Source of the DNA: Ferruginibacter sp.
GTDB taxonomy: Bacteria; Bacteroidota; Bacteroidia; Chitinophagales; Chitinophagaceae
NCBI GenBank assembly: GCA_019638635.1
Contig: JAHBTM010000018.1
Coordinates: forward strand, 1-37,274
Direction of reading: 5' to 3'
DNA: 37,274 nt
Part shown: piece by piece, positions 1 to 8,708 of the stretch
Layout: every line of letters starts with the position of its first letter
Position numbering within the stretch: position 1 is the stretch's first letter
Translations under genes and position numbers: made by a program
The notes under the pieces: model-generated
Told to the model about the DNA's origin: nothing
Seen by the model: only the letters and a program-made list of their open reading frames with translations
The model's database searches: none

Positions 1-192
1 AAATTTTTTCGACAGCTTTATTTCCGCAAAGGCCCCCAACTGATAGCCAAAGGAGAAGCCATTTTTAAATTCGGTACCATCCAGCTTATTAATATCGGCT
101 CCGGCCTTCACGCCGAGCGAAAACCCTTGTGCAAAGGTGGTTCCGGTAGATACAAGCATCCACACCATTACAGAGAACAGAATCCGTTTCAT
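1..192 (-). CDS. Outer-membrane beta-barrel protein, N-terminal fragment (gene runs off the left edge)
   Basis: The reverse strand from 192 to the window edge is an open frame of 64 codons beginning MKRILFSVMVWMLVSTG. The first 22 or so residues form a typical signal peptide ending in TFAQG. The mature part starts FSLGVKAGADINKLDG and continues with short alternating strands and glycine (GFSFGYQLGAFAEIKL). This is how PorT-family/outer membrane beta-barrel proteins of Bacteroidota begin: a first strand with GxKAGxN/D-like text and then FxxGxxxGxFxE. The C-terminal remainder is outside the window, so barrel size and function cannot be judged. The gene is divergent from the helicase gene. The family call rests on a short fragment and is moderate. 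Confidence 0.6.
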   Translation of the reverse strand, partial: MKRILFSVMVWMLVSTGTTFAQGFSLGVKAGADINKLDGTEFKNGFSFGYQLGAFAEIKLSKKF

Positions 193-312
193 AGTTTTTA
201 ATTTTTATAAATATCATAAACAGAAATATCATGCCAAAAAAAATATCACGATTTCAGTCACACAAATTGTTAATACTTTTCATTATAAATAGGTATTTCT
301 GAATATATTTTG

Positions 313-320
313 TAACTTTG
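313..320 (+). promoter_or_regulatory. Candidate -7 element (TAACTTTG) of the DEAD-box helicase gene
   Basis: TAACTTTG is a perfect match to the Bacteroidota -7 consensus TAnnTTTG. It lies about 155 bases before the helicase ATG, giving a long leader. The -33 region (around 290-300, TATTTCTG) matches poorly. The leader contains a bulged inverted repeat: CTGA/TCAG at 331-334 and 351-354 enclose GCATG/CATGC at 340-350. The identical octamer occurs ahead of ispH and of the STAS gene. Confidence 0.5.
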
Positions 321-474
321 CGGCGATTTACTGAGAATTGCATGACATGCTCAGTTGCTGTTGAATCATACAGGCGGATTTTTTCTCTCCAACAGCCCGA
401 AGCATAACATGTGACCATCAAGCGCCACATGCTTTGCACATTGCAAGACGGGCTCACTTTATAAAAAAAATACA

Positions 475-2202
475 ATGAACGGATTTCAGGCATTAGGATT
501 GAACGATCATATCGTGCAATCAGTCACCGACCTCGGGTTTACTACACCCACCCCCATTCAGGAACAAGCGATTCCTGTATTATTATCAGGTACTACAGAT
601 TTCGTAGGACTTGCACAAACCGGTACCGGTAAAACAGCGGCGTTTGGTTTACCCTTATTACAATTGATTGAACCTGCCGATAAATTCCCTCAGGCACTGA
701 TTGTATGCCCTACCCGTGAACTTTGTTTACAAATCACCAGCGATTTGCTTACGTTCACCAAACATTCTAAAGGCATACTTACAGAAGCGGTTTATGGCGG
801 TGCATCCATAACCATGCAAATCAGAAACCTAAAAAGAGGTGTTCAGATTGTGGTAGCTACACCGGGCCGATTGATTGATTTAATTGAAAGGAAAGCAATC
901 GATTTACAAAAAGTAAAATACGTAGTGTTGGATGAAGCCGATGAAATGTTGAACATGGGTTTCCGTGACGACATTGACTTTGTGCTGAAGAACACCATCA
1001 ACCGTGAAAGTATCTGGTTGTTCAGTGCTACCATGCCTCCGATGGTTCGTGCAATTGCTAAGAACTTCATGGAAAACCCCAAAGAAGTTACCGTTGGTAA
1101 AAAGAACAGTGGCAATGCGAACATCGATCATCAATATGTAGTCACCCTTTCGCATCATCGTTTTGAAGCATTGAAACGCATCATTGATTTCAACCCCGGC
1201 ATGTATGGAATCATCTTTACACGCACCAAAGCGGATGCACAGGATGTTTGCGAGAAACTCGCCAAGGCCGGCTATGATATAGAAGCCTTACATGGTGATC
1301 TTACCCAGCAGCAACGCGATAAAGTGATGGCACGATTCAGAAATCGTTCACTGCAATTGCTCATTGCAACAGATGTGGCCGCCAGAGGTATTGATGTGGA
1401 TGGCATTACGCATGTAATCAATTACGAGTTACCCGACGACATGGAGGTGTACACACACCGTAGCGGCCGTACAGCCCGTGCAGGGAAAACCGGGATTTGC
1501 CTATCCATTTGCCACACCAGAGAAATCTATAAAATCAGGCAGTTGGAGAAGATGATCAATGCGCCTTTCCATAAAGTAGACATTCCAAGTGGAAAAGAAG
1601 TTTGCCGCAAACAATTCTTCCATTTCATGGATAATCTGGCACAAGCTGATATATCACATGGCGAATATGAAACGTATCTGCCCGATTTAATGGAAAAGTT
1701 TATGGATGTTTCCAAAGAAGAAATACTGCAACGCGTAGCCGCACTTGAATTTAATCACTTCTTAAAGTATTATGATCACGCAGAAGATTTGAATATTAGG
1801 GCAGATATGCGCCGACAAGACACCGGCGGTATGAATTCAAACGTAGGAAAAGGCAGAGACCGTTCCTTCACCCGTAAAGACAACGGATTTACCCGATTGT
1901 TTGTAAACCTGGGAACTAAGGATGGTTTTTACAAAGCCAGTTTTCTTCAGTTTGTGCTCGACGAAAGCAATTTAAAAAAAGACATGCTGGGTAAAATTGA
2001 CCTGCGTGAAATGAATACCTGGTTGGAAGTAGATAAAGCGGAAGCGCAGAAAATGATTCGTGCCATTGATGGCAAAAGGTTCAATAATCGAATTGTACGC
2101 ATGAATGAGGCGGATGGCGGCTTCAAACGTCCGGCTGATGAAGGCAATAATAGCCAACGCGGTGGAAAACGCTCATTCAGTACAGGAAGAAGCAGAAAGT
2201 AA
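475..2202 (+). CDS. DEAD-box ATP-dependent RNA helicase with DbpA-type RNA-binding domain
   Basis: This 575-residue protein unwinds or remodels RNA using ATP, probably in ribosome assembly or cold adaptation like DeaD/CsdA and DbpA. All core motifs are visible: Q motif GFTTPTPIQ (about 21-29), Walker A AQTGTGKT (47-54), PTREL (79-83), TPGR (129-132), DEAD (153-156), SAT (184-186), then in the second RecA lobe IIFTRTK, ATDVAARGIDV and HRSGRTARAG. Residues about 475-550 (TRLFVNLGTKDGFYKASFLQ to NNRIVRMNEAD) fit the DbpA/CsdA RRM-like RNA-binding domain. The last 25 residues are basic and rich in Gly, Ser and Arg. The ATG at 475 follows an A-rich stretch rather than a Shine-Dalgarno sequence. 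It is monocistronic: the next gene converges on it and a terminator follows. deaD versus dbpA cannot be settled from the sequence alone. Confidence 0.95.
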   Translation: MNGFQALGLNDHIVQSVTDLGFTTPTPIQEQAIPVLLSGTTDFVGLAQTGTGKTAAFGLPLLQLIEPADKFPQALIVCPTRELCLQITSDLLTFTKHSKGILTEAVYGGASITMQIRNLKRGVQIVVATPGRLIDLIERKAIDLQKVKYVVLDEADEMLNMGFRDDIDFVLKNTINRESIWLFSATMPPMVRAIAKNFMENPKEVTVGKKNSGNANIDHQYVVTLSHHRFEALKRIIDFNPGMYGIIFTRTKADAQDVCEKLAKAGYDIEALHGDLTQQQRDKVMARFRNRSLQLLIATDVAARGIDVDGITHVINYELPDDMEVYTHRSGRTARAGKTGICLSICHTREIYKIRQLEKMINAPFHKVDIPSGKEVCRKQFFHFMDNLAQADISHGEYETYLPDLMEKFMDVSKEEILQRVAALEFNHFLKYYDHAEDLNIRADMRRQDTGGMNSNVGKGRDRSFTRKDNGFTRLFVNLGTKDGFYKASFLQFVLDESNLKKDMLGKIDLREMNTWLEVDKAEAQKMIRAIDGKRFNNRIVRMNEADGGFKRPADEGNNSQRGGKRSFSTGRSRK

Positions 2203-2228
2203 CCCTAACGCATAAACGATTTTATTAC

Positions 2229-2253
2229 AGGCAGGTTTCCCCTGCCTTTTTTT
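2229..2253 (+). terminator. Rho-independent terminator of the helicase gene
   Basis: A 7-bp perfect stem (AGGCAGG/CCTGCCT, 5-base loop) is followed by a run of seven T residues. It lies 26 bases after the helicase stop and runs up to the 3' end of the convergent amylase gene. The opposite strand has no comparable T tract. Confidence 0.85.
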
Positions 2254-3494
2254 CATTGTATCACCACCCAGTATCCACCGGGCAACATACGCATCGTATC
2301 CTGTTTTAACATCTCACAACGTTCATACATTAACCATGTTGTTATATCGGGAATAAAAATATCATCTTGGGTTATATCACATTCCTTTCCCAGATTGAGC
2401 CAAACCAAACACTCCTTGTCACCCGACTGAATCTTATAACCTAACACCCCACCTTTTTGGAAAAACGTTATGGGGGTTTCAGGGGCAAAGAATGATGCAT
2501 GCGCATGGCGAATGTGGAACAGTTGGGTATAGAACGATTCCAGTAAAAGTGCCTCGTTCCAGTTCAGCCGGGCTTTTTCAAAAAAAGGCAACCGTGCATG
2601 ATTCGGTATTTCCTGGCCACTGTACACCAACGGTACCGCACCGGGATACAAGGCTGAAAAAACAGCTAACGCCTGGGCATACACGCCATATTTTTCAAAC
2701 TCCGTTCCATTCCAGCTGTTTTCATCATGATTAGACGTAAAGTACAACCGGTAACCCTTCAGCGGATCCTGTTGCAGGAGATGAACAAGGGATGAAACAT
2801 CTCCCTGCTGTTGCAGCACTACCTGAGTAGCATGCATCCATTTCCAGGTAAAGGTGATATCAAACGCCCGGGTATAATCGGGTTCCTCTGTTTCACCCAA
2901 CCAGATGAGTGAGGGTTTGACCGGATCCAGAAAACGGCGTGCGTTTATCCAAAACTCCAGCGGCACAAGATGTGGTAAATCAGCACGAAAACCATCGATA
3001 TCAAATTGATGAATCCAAAACGCCATATGCTCAATCATGGCATCTTGTTGTTGAATGTTCTGATGTTCTATTTGAAGTACATCCGTCCAGTCAAACGGAG
3101 TTACAAATTCTCCATTTACCTGACGAATATATTCCGGATGGTGTGTTGCCCATTCGCTATCCCAGGAAACATGGTTGGCCACCCAGTCTATTATTACCTT
3201 CATGCCTAAATGATGACAGGCCTCCACCAACTCTTTGAAATCATTTTCAGTTCCAAATTCCGGATTCACTGCCTGGTGGTTGCGTATGGAATAATAACTC
3301 CCCAAACTTCCTTTTCGGTTCAACACGCCTATCGGATGAATGGGCATAAACCATAATATATCGATGCCCATATTCTTCAACCGGGGCAGATGGGTCATAA
3401 ATGCTTTAAATGTACCTTCGGGCGTAAACTGACGGATATTCACTTCGTAGAGTACGGCACCGGTCAGAAATCCGGGAGTTTTAAACCTTGTCAT
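2253..3494 (-). CDS. GH13 alpha-amylase family glycosidase, cytoplasmic
   Basis: This glycoside hydrolase family 13 enzyme is predicted to hydrolyse or rearrange alpha-1,4-glucans or maltodextrins. With the start at 3494 it has 413 residues and no signal peptide. The (beta/alpha)8-barrel signatures are present: DWVANH (D103, region I), DGFRAD with the presumed nucleophile D172 (region II), LGETEEP with general acid E201 (region III) and SNHDENS with D257 (region IV). A short C-terminal beta domain follows. An open frame continues upstream to 3617, but the 41 extra residues are not family-like and overlap the ispH 5' region. MTRFKTPGFLTGAVLYEVNI resembles a true GH13 start. It is short for a secreted amylase, closer to small intracellular maltodextrin hydrolases. 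The exact substrate is not readable. Confidence 0.88.
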   Translation of the reverse strand: MTRFKTPGFLTGAVLYEVNIRQFTPEGTFKAFMTHLPRLKNMGIDILWFMPIHPIGVLNRKGSLGSYYSIRNHQAVNPEFGTENDFKELVEACHHLGMKVIIDWVANHVSWDSEWATHHPEYIRQVNGEFVTPFDWTDVLQIEHQNIQQQDAMIEHMAFWIHQFDIDGFRADLPHLVPLEFWINARRFLDPVKPSLIWLGETEEPDYTRAFDITFTWKWMHATQVVLQQQGDVSSLVHLLQQDPLKGYRLYFTSNHDENSWNGTEFEKYGVYAQALAVFSALYPGAVPLVYSGQEIPNHARLPFFEKARLNWNEALLLESFYTQLFHIRHAHASFFAPETPITFFQKGGVLGYKIQSGDKECLVWLNLGKECDITQDDIFIPDITTWLMYERCEMLKQDTMRMLPGGYWVVIQ

Positions 3495-3503
3495 TTCAAT
3501 TTG

Positions 3504-3511
3504 TAACTTTG
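3504..3511 (+). promoter_or_regulatory. Candidate -7 element (TAACTTTG) of ispH
   Basis: This is a perfect TAnnTTTG match, identical to the element ahead of the helicase. An ATG lies only 9 bases downstream at 3520 and a second in-frame ATG at 3601. The element lies 10 bases upstream of the divergent amylase start codon, so the two genes share a very compact control region. Confidence 0.5.
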
Positions 3512-3600
3512 GAGATATAATGAAGCAATTTACAATTCCATTTACATATCGCAGCTCCTGGATTGCTGCCATTAAACAAACCCGTAAACAGGCGGATAAA

Positions 3601-4746
3601 ATGAAGAAGGATTTCACTCCTTCCGTGCTTGATTTTGGGCCGTTGCAAATTAACCTGGCACGCCATTTCGGTTTTTGTTACGGTGTGGAAAATGCCATTG
3701 AAATTGCTTTTCGTACAGTGGATGAAAATCCCGGGAAACGCATATTTCTGTTGAGTGAGATGATCCACAATCCGCAGGTAAATGCCGATCTAACGGCAAG
3801 GGGTGTACGTTTTTTGCAAGACACCTCCGGAAATACCATCATTCCGTTTGATTCGTTGCATGCAGAGGACATTGTACTCATACCTGCCTTTGGTACCACC
3901 TTGGCCATTGAAGAAAAACTGACCGGCCTGGGTATTGCCGTTGAAAAATACAATACTACCTGTCCTTTTGTGGAGAAAGTCTGGAACCGTAGTGAACAAA
4001 TTGCCCGACAGGGATATACCGTCGTCGTACATGGTAAACCCACCCATGAAGAAACCCGCGCTACTTTTTCACATGCGGCCGCTGCTACACCTACGCTGGT
4101 TATCAGCGATATGAAAGAAGCCGAAATATTAGGCACTTTCATCACCGCTGAACGTTCTACTGATGAATTCGATAATTATTTTGAAGGAAGATACTCTTCG
4201 GGGTTCAACCCGTCTGTGCATTTAAAACGAATTGGTGTGGTGAACCAAACCACCATGTTAGCTTCAGATACACAGGGTATTGCTGACTACCTGAAGCAGG
4301 TGATGATTCAACACTATACACTCAATGATCAAACGGTTAGCAATCATTTTGCCGATACGCGCGACACACTTTGTTATGCAACAAACGACAACCAATCGGC
4401 TGTATATGGTTTGCTGGAAGTTCCCGCCGATTTAGCCATAGTAGTAGGTGGTTACAACAGTAGCAATACGTCACATTTGGTGGAGTTGTGCGAAGAAAAA
4501 CTTCCTACGTATTTTATTAACAGCTGTGAGCAGTTGCTCAGCCGCTCCTCCGTACAACATTTTAACTTGCACACACATGCAGAAATGATAACGGAAGGGT
4601 ATTTACCCACAAAGGAAAAAGTAACAATAGCCATCACCAGTGGAGCGAGCTGCCCGGATGCACTGGTTGAATCTGTGATTAAAAAATTAATGGAATTTTT
4701 TGGTGTAGATACCGTTGCCGAACCGCTACCGGCCTTATCTTCCTGA
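3601..4746 (+). CDS. ispH: 4-hydroxy-3-methylbut-2-enyl diphosphate reductase (IspH/LytB)
   Basis: IspH catalyses the last step of the MEP pathway, reducing HMBPP to IPP and DMAPP with a 4Fe-4S cluster. From the start at 3601 the protein has 381 residues. The three cluster cysteines are present in HFGFCYGVE (C26), NTTCPFV (C121) and SGASCPD (C351). The substrate-binding histidines fall in EMIHNP and HGKPTHEE. At about 380 residues it belongs to the longer IspH type rather than the roughly 315-residue E. coli type; the extra sequence lies around residues 180-260. An upstream in-frame ATG at 3520 would add 27 residues (MKQFTIPFTYRSSW) that are unlike the family and sit directly against the -7 element, so 3601 is preferred but not certain. 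The gene overlaps cmk tail to tail by 12 bases. Confidence 0.95.
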   Translation: MKKDFTPSVLDFGPLQINLARHFGFCYGVENAIEIAFRTVDENPGKRIFLLSEMIHNPQVNADLTARGVRFLQDTSGNTIIPFDSLHAEDIVLIPAFGTTLAIEEKLTGLGIAVEKYNTTCPFVEKVWNRSEQIARQGYTVVVHGKPTHEETRATFSHAAAATPTLVISDMKEAEILGTFITAERSTDEFDNYFEGRYSSGFNPSVHLKRIGVVNQTTMLASDTQGIADYLKQVMIQHYTLNDQTVSNHFADTRDTLCYATNDNQSAVYGLLEVPADLAIVVGGYNSSNTSHLVELCEEKLPTYFINSCEQLLSRSSVQHFNLHTHAEMITEGYLPTKEKVTIAITSGASCPDALVESVIKKLMEFFGVDTVAEPLPALSS

Positions 4747-5439
4747 GGCCATTTCCAGTTCTATCACTTTGTCTTTGTAGAGGTTGAGTGCAAAATCCAA
4801 TTGTTCATCGGTAGTGATGTGTGTATTATCCAGCAGGATAGCATCTTCTGCACGACGTAACGGGCTAACCTCTCGGTTTGAATCTATATAATCACGCATT
4901 TCAAGATTCGCTTTCACTTCTTCAATGGTTACGTTGGGATTTTTTTCAAACATTTCTTTAAATCGTCGTTCTACACGAACTGAAATATCTGCTGTCATAA
5001 ATATTTTCAAATCGGCATTGGGGAAAACCGTTGTACCAATATCTCTCCCATCCATGATGGTGTTTGCTTTCCGGCCCATCAGCTGTTGCTGGTGCACGGC
5101 AAATGACCGAACCTCAGGGATGGCGGCTACTTCGCTTACCTTTTCTGCAACCACCAAATCACGAATCACGTACTCCACATTCTCTCCGTTCAGAAACATT
5201 TCAGATTGTTCCAACTTATCGTTGTACTGAAAATGCAACTGAATATCCTTTAAAGCCACAATCACTGATGCTTTATTTGACCAATCGATGTGGTTTCGTA
5301 AAAAATATAAGGTAATAGCACGATACATGGCTCCGCTGTCTATATATACAAAACCCAGCTGCCGTGCCAGTTGTTTGGCCAAGGTACTTTTTCCGCAGGA
5401 TGAAAAACCGTCTATAGTGATGATGAAGTTCTTTGGCAT
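4735..5439 (-). CDS. cmk: (d)CMP kinase / cytidylate kinase
   Basis: This enzyme phosphorylates CMP and dCMP with ATP in pyrimidine nucleotide recycling. The 234-residue protein has the P-loop GFSSCGKST at 11-19, the CMP-kinase signature DSGAMYRAIT (about 34-43), the GRDIGTTVFPNADLKIF block with the conserved Arg-Asp pair, and an RRxxE-type lid (VERRFKEMF). The P-loop has SSC where many family members have AGS, but Gly-Lys-Ser-Thr is intact. Its 3' end overlaps the convergent ispH by 12 bases. In several other phyla cmk and ispH are neighbours on the same strand; here they face each other. Confidence 0.95.
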   Translation of the reverse strand: MPKNFIITIDGFSSCGKSTLAKQLARQLGFVYIDSGAMYRAITLYFLRNHIDWSNKASVIVALKDIQLHFQYNDKLEQSEMFLNGENVEYVIRDLVVAEKVSEVAAIPEVRSFAVHQQQLMGRKANTIMDGRDIGTTVFPNADLKIFMTADISVRVERRFKEMFEKNPNVTIEEVKANLEMRDYIDSNREVSPLRRAEDAILLDNTHITTDEQLDFALNLYKDKVIELEMASGR

Positions 5440-5446
5440 GACAACA

Positions 5447-5454
5447 CAAATTTA
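5447..5454 (-). promoter_or_regulatory. Candidate -7 element (TAAATTTG) of cmk
   Basis: On the reverse strand this reads TAAATTTG, a perfect TAnnTTTG match, ending 7 bases before the cmk ATG. A TTTTG that could serve as the -33 element sits about 24 bases upstream, slightly far. If used, the transcript would be almost leaderless. Confidence 0.4.
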
Positions 5455-5490
5455 ATGAACATCTGCATTTTTCGGTTTCAAAATCTGCAT

Positions 5491-5519
5491 AAAAAAACCC
5501 CGGCATGATTTACCGGGGT
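5491..5519 (-). terminator. Rho-independent terminator of clpC
   Basis: Read on the minus strand, a 7-bp perfect stem (ACCCCGG/CCGGGGT, 9-base loop) is followed by seven T residues, 21 bases after the clpC stop codon. It separates clpC transcription from the downstream cmk gene. Confidence 0.92.
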
Positions 5520-5540
5520 CGTTGTATTTATTCATTTCTA

Positions 5541-8087
5541 TCAGGCTTCCGATTTCTTTTCCTTTTTACCCTTGGGTTCTTCTTTCAGTTTGAACACCAA
5601 TTTTTGCTTTTCCGTATCCACATCAGCCACCAATACATCGCCCGCTTTAATGGTAGTATTCAGGATATCTTCTGCCAACGGGTCTTCCAGATATTTCTGG
5701 ATGGCGCGGTGTAGCGGGCGGGCACCAAACTGACTATCATAGCCTTTATCAGCCAGGAACTCTTTGGCTTCTGGTGACAACTCCAGGGAGAAGCCCAGAT
5801 TTTGCAGGCGCTTCATCACTCCTTTCATGAGGATATCGATGATTTCAAAGATATTCTCTTTGCTGAGTGAATTAAACATCACCACATCGTCGATACGATT
5901 CAGGAATTCAGGGCTAAAGGTGCGTTTCAATGCTTTCTCAATAATCGCCTTACTGTTTTCATCTTCCTGTGCCTGCCGTGCGGCGGTTGCAAATCCTACT
6001 CCATCACCAAAATCTTTTAACTGACGGGCACCGATATTCGAAGTCATAATAATCATGGTATTCTTAAAATCTACCTTACGTCCCAGCCCATCAGTTAACT
6101 GGCCATCATCCAGTACCTGTAACAAAATATTGTAAATATCGGGGTGCGCTTTTTCAATTTCATCGAGGAGAATAACAGAATATGGTTTTCGTCTAACCCT
6201 TTCCGTTAACTGGCCTCCTTCTTCATACCCCACGTATCCGGGAGGCGCACCAATCAGTCGGCTAACGGTGAATTTCTCCATGTATTCACTCATATCGATA
6301 CGGATGAGTGCATCTTCACTGTCGAATAAATGCTTGGCCAACGAACGGGCGAGTTCGGTTTTACCCACGCCGGTAGGACCCAGAAAAATGAAAGTACCGA
6401 TAGGTTTCTTTGGATCTTTCAAGCCCACACGGTTACGCTGGATGGCTTTCACTACCTTGGTGATTGCATCCTGTTGTCCGATGACTGCTCCTTTGAGATC
6501 GTCGGCCATGCGGCGGAGTTTATCTGTTTCGGCCTGTACCATGCGCTGCACGGGAATTCCGGTCATCATGCATACCACTTCTGCAATATCTTCTTCCTCA
6601 ATCGGGAAACGTTTGTGTTTACTTTCTTCTTCCCAATCCCGTTTTGCTTTTTCGAGATCTTCCTGATAACGTTTTTCCGTATCCCTCAACGATGCGGCCT
6701 CTTCAAACTTCTGGCTCTTCACCACTTTGTTTTTCTCGAGTTTTATCTCTTCGATCTTTTTTTCCAGTTCAATGATGTTATCGGGCACATTGATATTTTT
6801 GATATGCTTTCTTGCGCCCACTTCATCCAATACATCAATGGCTTTATCCGGTAAAAGTCTGTCGGTCATGTAACGGTCACTGAGTTTCACACAGGCTTCT
6901 ATGGCTTCAGGACTGTAGGTTACGTTGTGGTAGTCTTCGTATTTATTTTTAATATTATTGAGGATGGTGATGGCCTCTTCCACACTGGGTTGTTCAACCA
7001 GCACTTTTTGGAAACGCCTGTCGAGTGCGCCATCCTTCTCAATATGCATACGATATTCATCCAGTGTGGAAGCGCCGATGCATTGCAGTTCGCCCCGGGC
7101 AAGTGCCGGTTTGAAAATATTAGAAGCATCCAAAGAACCGCTTGCACCCCCTGCACCAACAATGGTATGGATTTCATCAATGAATAAAATGACATCACGA
7201 TTTTTTTCCAATTCGTTCATGATGGCTTTCATGCGTTCTTCAAACTGACCGCGGTATTTTGTACCGGCCACCAAGGCGGCCAGATCGAGGCTAACCACCC
7301 GTTTGTTGAACAATACGCGCGACACCTTACGTTGTACAATGCGAAGCGCCAGCCCTTCTACAATGGCTGTTTTACCCACACCGGGTTCACCGATGAGGAT
7401 GGGATTATTCTTCTTTCTTCTTGATAGAATTTGTGAAACCCGCTCAATCTCATTTTCTCGACCCACGATAGGATCCAGGGATCCGATTTCAGCGAGGTGG
7501 GTGATATCTCTTCCGAAGTTATCCAGCACCGGTGTTTTCGTGGCCTTAGACTGAGTGGAAGAGCCTCCTTTAGGTTGTTTTCCCTGGCCGTATTGTTTGC
7601 GTTCTTCATCAAACTCATCATCTTCATTAAATTCGGCACGCGGAGGATTACTCGATACAAATCCCAACTCTGCTTTGAACGTATCGTAATCTACCTCAAA
7701 CTGATTCAATATTTGAGTAGCTACGTTGTCTTTACTTCGCAGGATGGAAAGCATCAAGTGTTCGCTTTCCACCAACTGGCTTTTCATTTCCTTCGCTTCC
7801 AGATTGGTGATGCGCATCACTTTTTCGGCTTGGCGTGTAAGCGGGATGGAATTGATATTCGCGATATTTTTTCCGGTTTTATCCTTTACTGCCATTTCGA
7901 TTTCTTTTCGTAGTTCATACAAATCTACATTCAGCGACTTCAGAATTTTGATAACGGTATTTTCATCATCACGGATGAGTCCTAAAACCAGGTGCTCAGT
8001 TCCGATGAAATCGTTTCCTAAACGAAGTGCCTCCTCCCTGCTATACGAGATGATTTCTTTTACTCTGGGTGAGAAACTATTGTCCAT
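5541..8087 (-). CDS. clpC: ATP-dependent Clp protease ATPase subunit ClpC
   Basis: ClpC is a Hsp100/AAA+ unfoldase that feeds proteins to ClpP. From the ATG at 8087 ([12 protein letters not shown]) it has 848 residues. The order is: a double Clp_N repeat (about 1-150); AAA-1 with Walker A GEPGVGKT and Walker [10 protein letters not shown]; a middle region with a UVR-like helical pair ([17 protein letters not shown]), which marks ClpC rather than ClpA or ClpB; AAA-2 with GPTGVGKT and LLDEIEKAH; and the D2-small domain. A GVGF tripeptide-type loop in the second AAA domain fits ClpP binding. An open frame extends 22 codons upstream to 8153, but that text (MHPNESYKIF) is not family-like. The C-terminus is a Lys/Glu-rich tail. 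It appears monocistronic. Confidence 0.96.
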   Translation of the reverse strand: MDNSFSPRVKEIISYSREEALRLGNDFIGTEHLVLGLIRDDENTVIKILKSLNVDLYELRKEIEMAVKDKTGKNIANINSIPLTRQAEKVMRITNLEAKEMKSQLVESEHLMLSILRSKDNVATQILNQFEVDYDTFKAELGFVSSNPPRAEFNEDDEFDEERKQYGQGKQPKGGSSTQSKATKTPVLDNFGRDITHLAEIGSLDPIVGRENEIERVSQILSRRKKNNPILIGEPGVGKTAIVEGLALRIVQRKVSRVLFNKRVVSLDLAALVAGTKYRGQFEERMKAIMNELEKNRDVILFIDEIHTIVGAGGASGSLDASNIFKPALARGELQCIGASTLDEYRMHIEKDGALDRRFQKVLVEQPSVEEAITILNNIKNKYEDYHNVTYSPEAIEACVKLSDRYMTDRLLPDKAIDVLDEVGARKHIKNINVPDNIIELEKKIEEIKLEKNKVVKSQKFEEAASLRDTEKRYQEDLEKAKRDWEEESKHKRFPIEEEDIAEVVCMMTGIPVQRMVQAETDKLRRMADDLKGAVIGQQDAITKVVKAIQRNRVGLKDPKKPIGTFIFLGPTGVGKTELARSLAKHLFDSEDALIRIDMSEYMEKFTVSRLIGAPPGYVGYEEGGQLTERVRRKPYSVILLDEIEKAHPDIYNILLQVLDDGQLTDGLGRKVDFKNTMIIMTSNIGARQLKDFGDGVGFATAARQAQEDENSKAIIEKALKRTFSPEFLNRIDDVVMFNSLSKENIFEIIDILMKGVMKRLQNLGFSLELSPEAKEFLADKGYDSQFGARPLHRAIQKYLEDPLAEDILNTTIKAGDVLVADVDTEKQKLVFKLKEEPKGKKEKKSEA

Positions 8088-8113
8088 TGGGTGTTGTTTA
8101 GTGTTACTTGATA

Positions 8114-8121
8114 CAATGATA
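8114..8121 (-). promoter_or_regulatory. Possible -7 element (TATCATTG) of clpC
   Basis: The reverse strand reads TATCATTG, one mismatch from TAnnTTTG, 26 bases before the chosen clpC start. I see no clear -33 partner. It lies within the rejected N-terminal extension, which supports the start at 8087. Confidence 0.3.
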
Positions 8122-8247
8122 ACGAATATTTTATACGATTCATTGGGGTGCAACGTTAAATGTTGATATGTTGAAAAACACTCAGATTATACCGGACTTA
8201 CTACTTTTTTTCCACCACGGAATACCGGAAAGCAGGAGACTGACGGT

Positions 8248-8255
8248 TAACTTTG
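8248..8255 (+). promoter_or_regulatory. Candidate -7 element (TAACTTTG) of the STAS-rnz unit
   Basis: This is a perfect TAnnTTTG match, the same octamer as at 313 and 3504. Its last three bases (TTG, 8253-8255) are also the only codon that could start a longer version of the STAS frame. That argues the TTG is promoter rather than start codon and that translation begins at 8316 or 8319. Confidence 0.5.
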
Positions 8256-8315
8256 AGCGGATACTCCGAAAAAAACTTTATTTTACGGAGGCATAAACAA
8301 ACGCTGCTGCGCCCT

Positions 8316-8708
8316 ATGATGGATGTCAAATTAAATACCAAAGAAGCGTTCACCGTCATAACTCCCCGTGAACCTCATTTAGCTGTAAATATGGCAGATG
8401 ATTTCGCCAAACTGCTGCACCAAATGACATCGGCTGAGTGTCCGCATATGGTATTAGATTTTCAGCATGTGGAACAAATGGACGACGAGATTGCCGGGTT
8501 ATTGGCCACACAATATGCCCAGTGTTTGGAACGGGGCATTTCCTTTGTGTTGTGTAATGTACAAACCGGTGTGATGGAGCGGTTGAAATCAATCGAATTA
8601 TCTGATTTGTTGAATATTACACCCACAGAATCAGAGGCCTGGGATATCATACACATGGAAGCCATTGAGCGTGAATTGTTGAATGGAGAAAACGACGATG
8701 CATGTTAA
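8316..8708 (+). CDS. STAS-domain protein (anti-sigma-factor-antagonist-like) lacking the phosphorylatable serine
   Basis: From the ATG at 8316 the protein has 130 residues and is essentially one STAS domain: beta-strand text (MVLDFQHVEQM), a central helix (ATQYAQCLERG), FVLCNVQ and a C-terminal helix. STAS proteins such as SpoIIAA bind partner anti-sigma kinases and are switched by phosphorylation of a serine in the motif MDSSG. The aligned position here reads QMDDEIAG, so both serines are replaced by Asp and Glu. If the alignment holds, this protein cannot be switched by serine phosphorylation and may be a constitutively charged form or work as a different kind of partner. It overlaps the RNase Z start by 7 bases, so the two are probably translationally coupled. 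No anti-sigma factor or kinase is nearby. Confidence 0.75.
   Translation: MMDVKLNTKEAFTVITPREPHLAVNMADDFAKLLHQMTSAECPHMVLDFQHVEQMDDEIAGLLATQYAQCLERGISFVLCNVQTGVMERLKSIELSDLLNITPTESEAWDIIHMEAIERELLNGENDDAC

Noticed and set aside
254..493. 79-residue minus-strand frame upstream of the helicase
   Set aside because: It overlaps the helicase promoter and start, and its composition is not protein-like.
3495..3617. N-terminal extension of the amylase frame (41 residues)
   Set aside because: The text is not GH13-like and it overlaps the ispH promoter and 5' region; MTRFKTPGF at 3494 fits the family.
6268..6854. Overlapping plus-strand frames of 132 and 174 residues inside clpC
   Set aside because: Antisense shadows of a highly conserved gene with no promoter and no recognisable domain.
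8253..8318. TTG-initiated extension of the STAS gene
   Set aside because: The TTG is the end of the TAACTTTG -7 element and the added residues are not part of a STAS fold.
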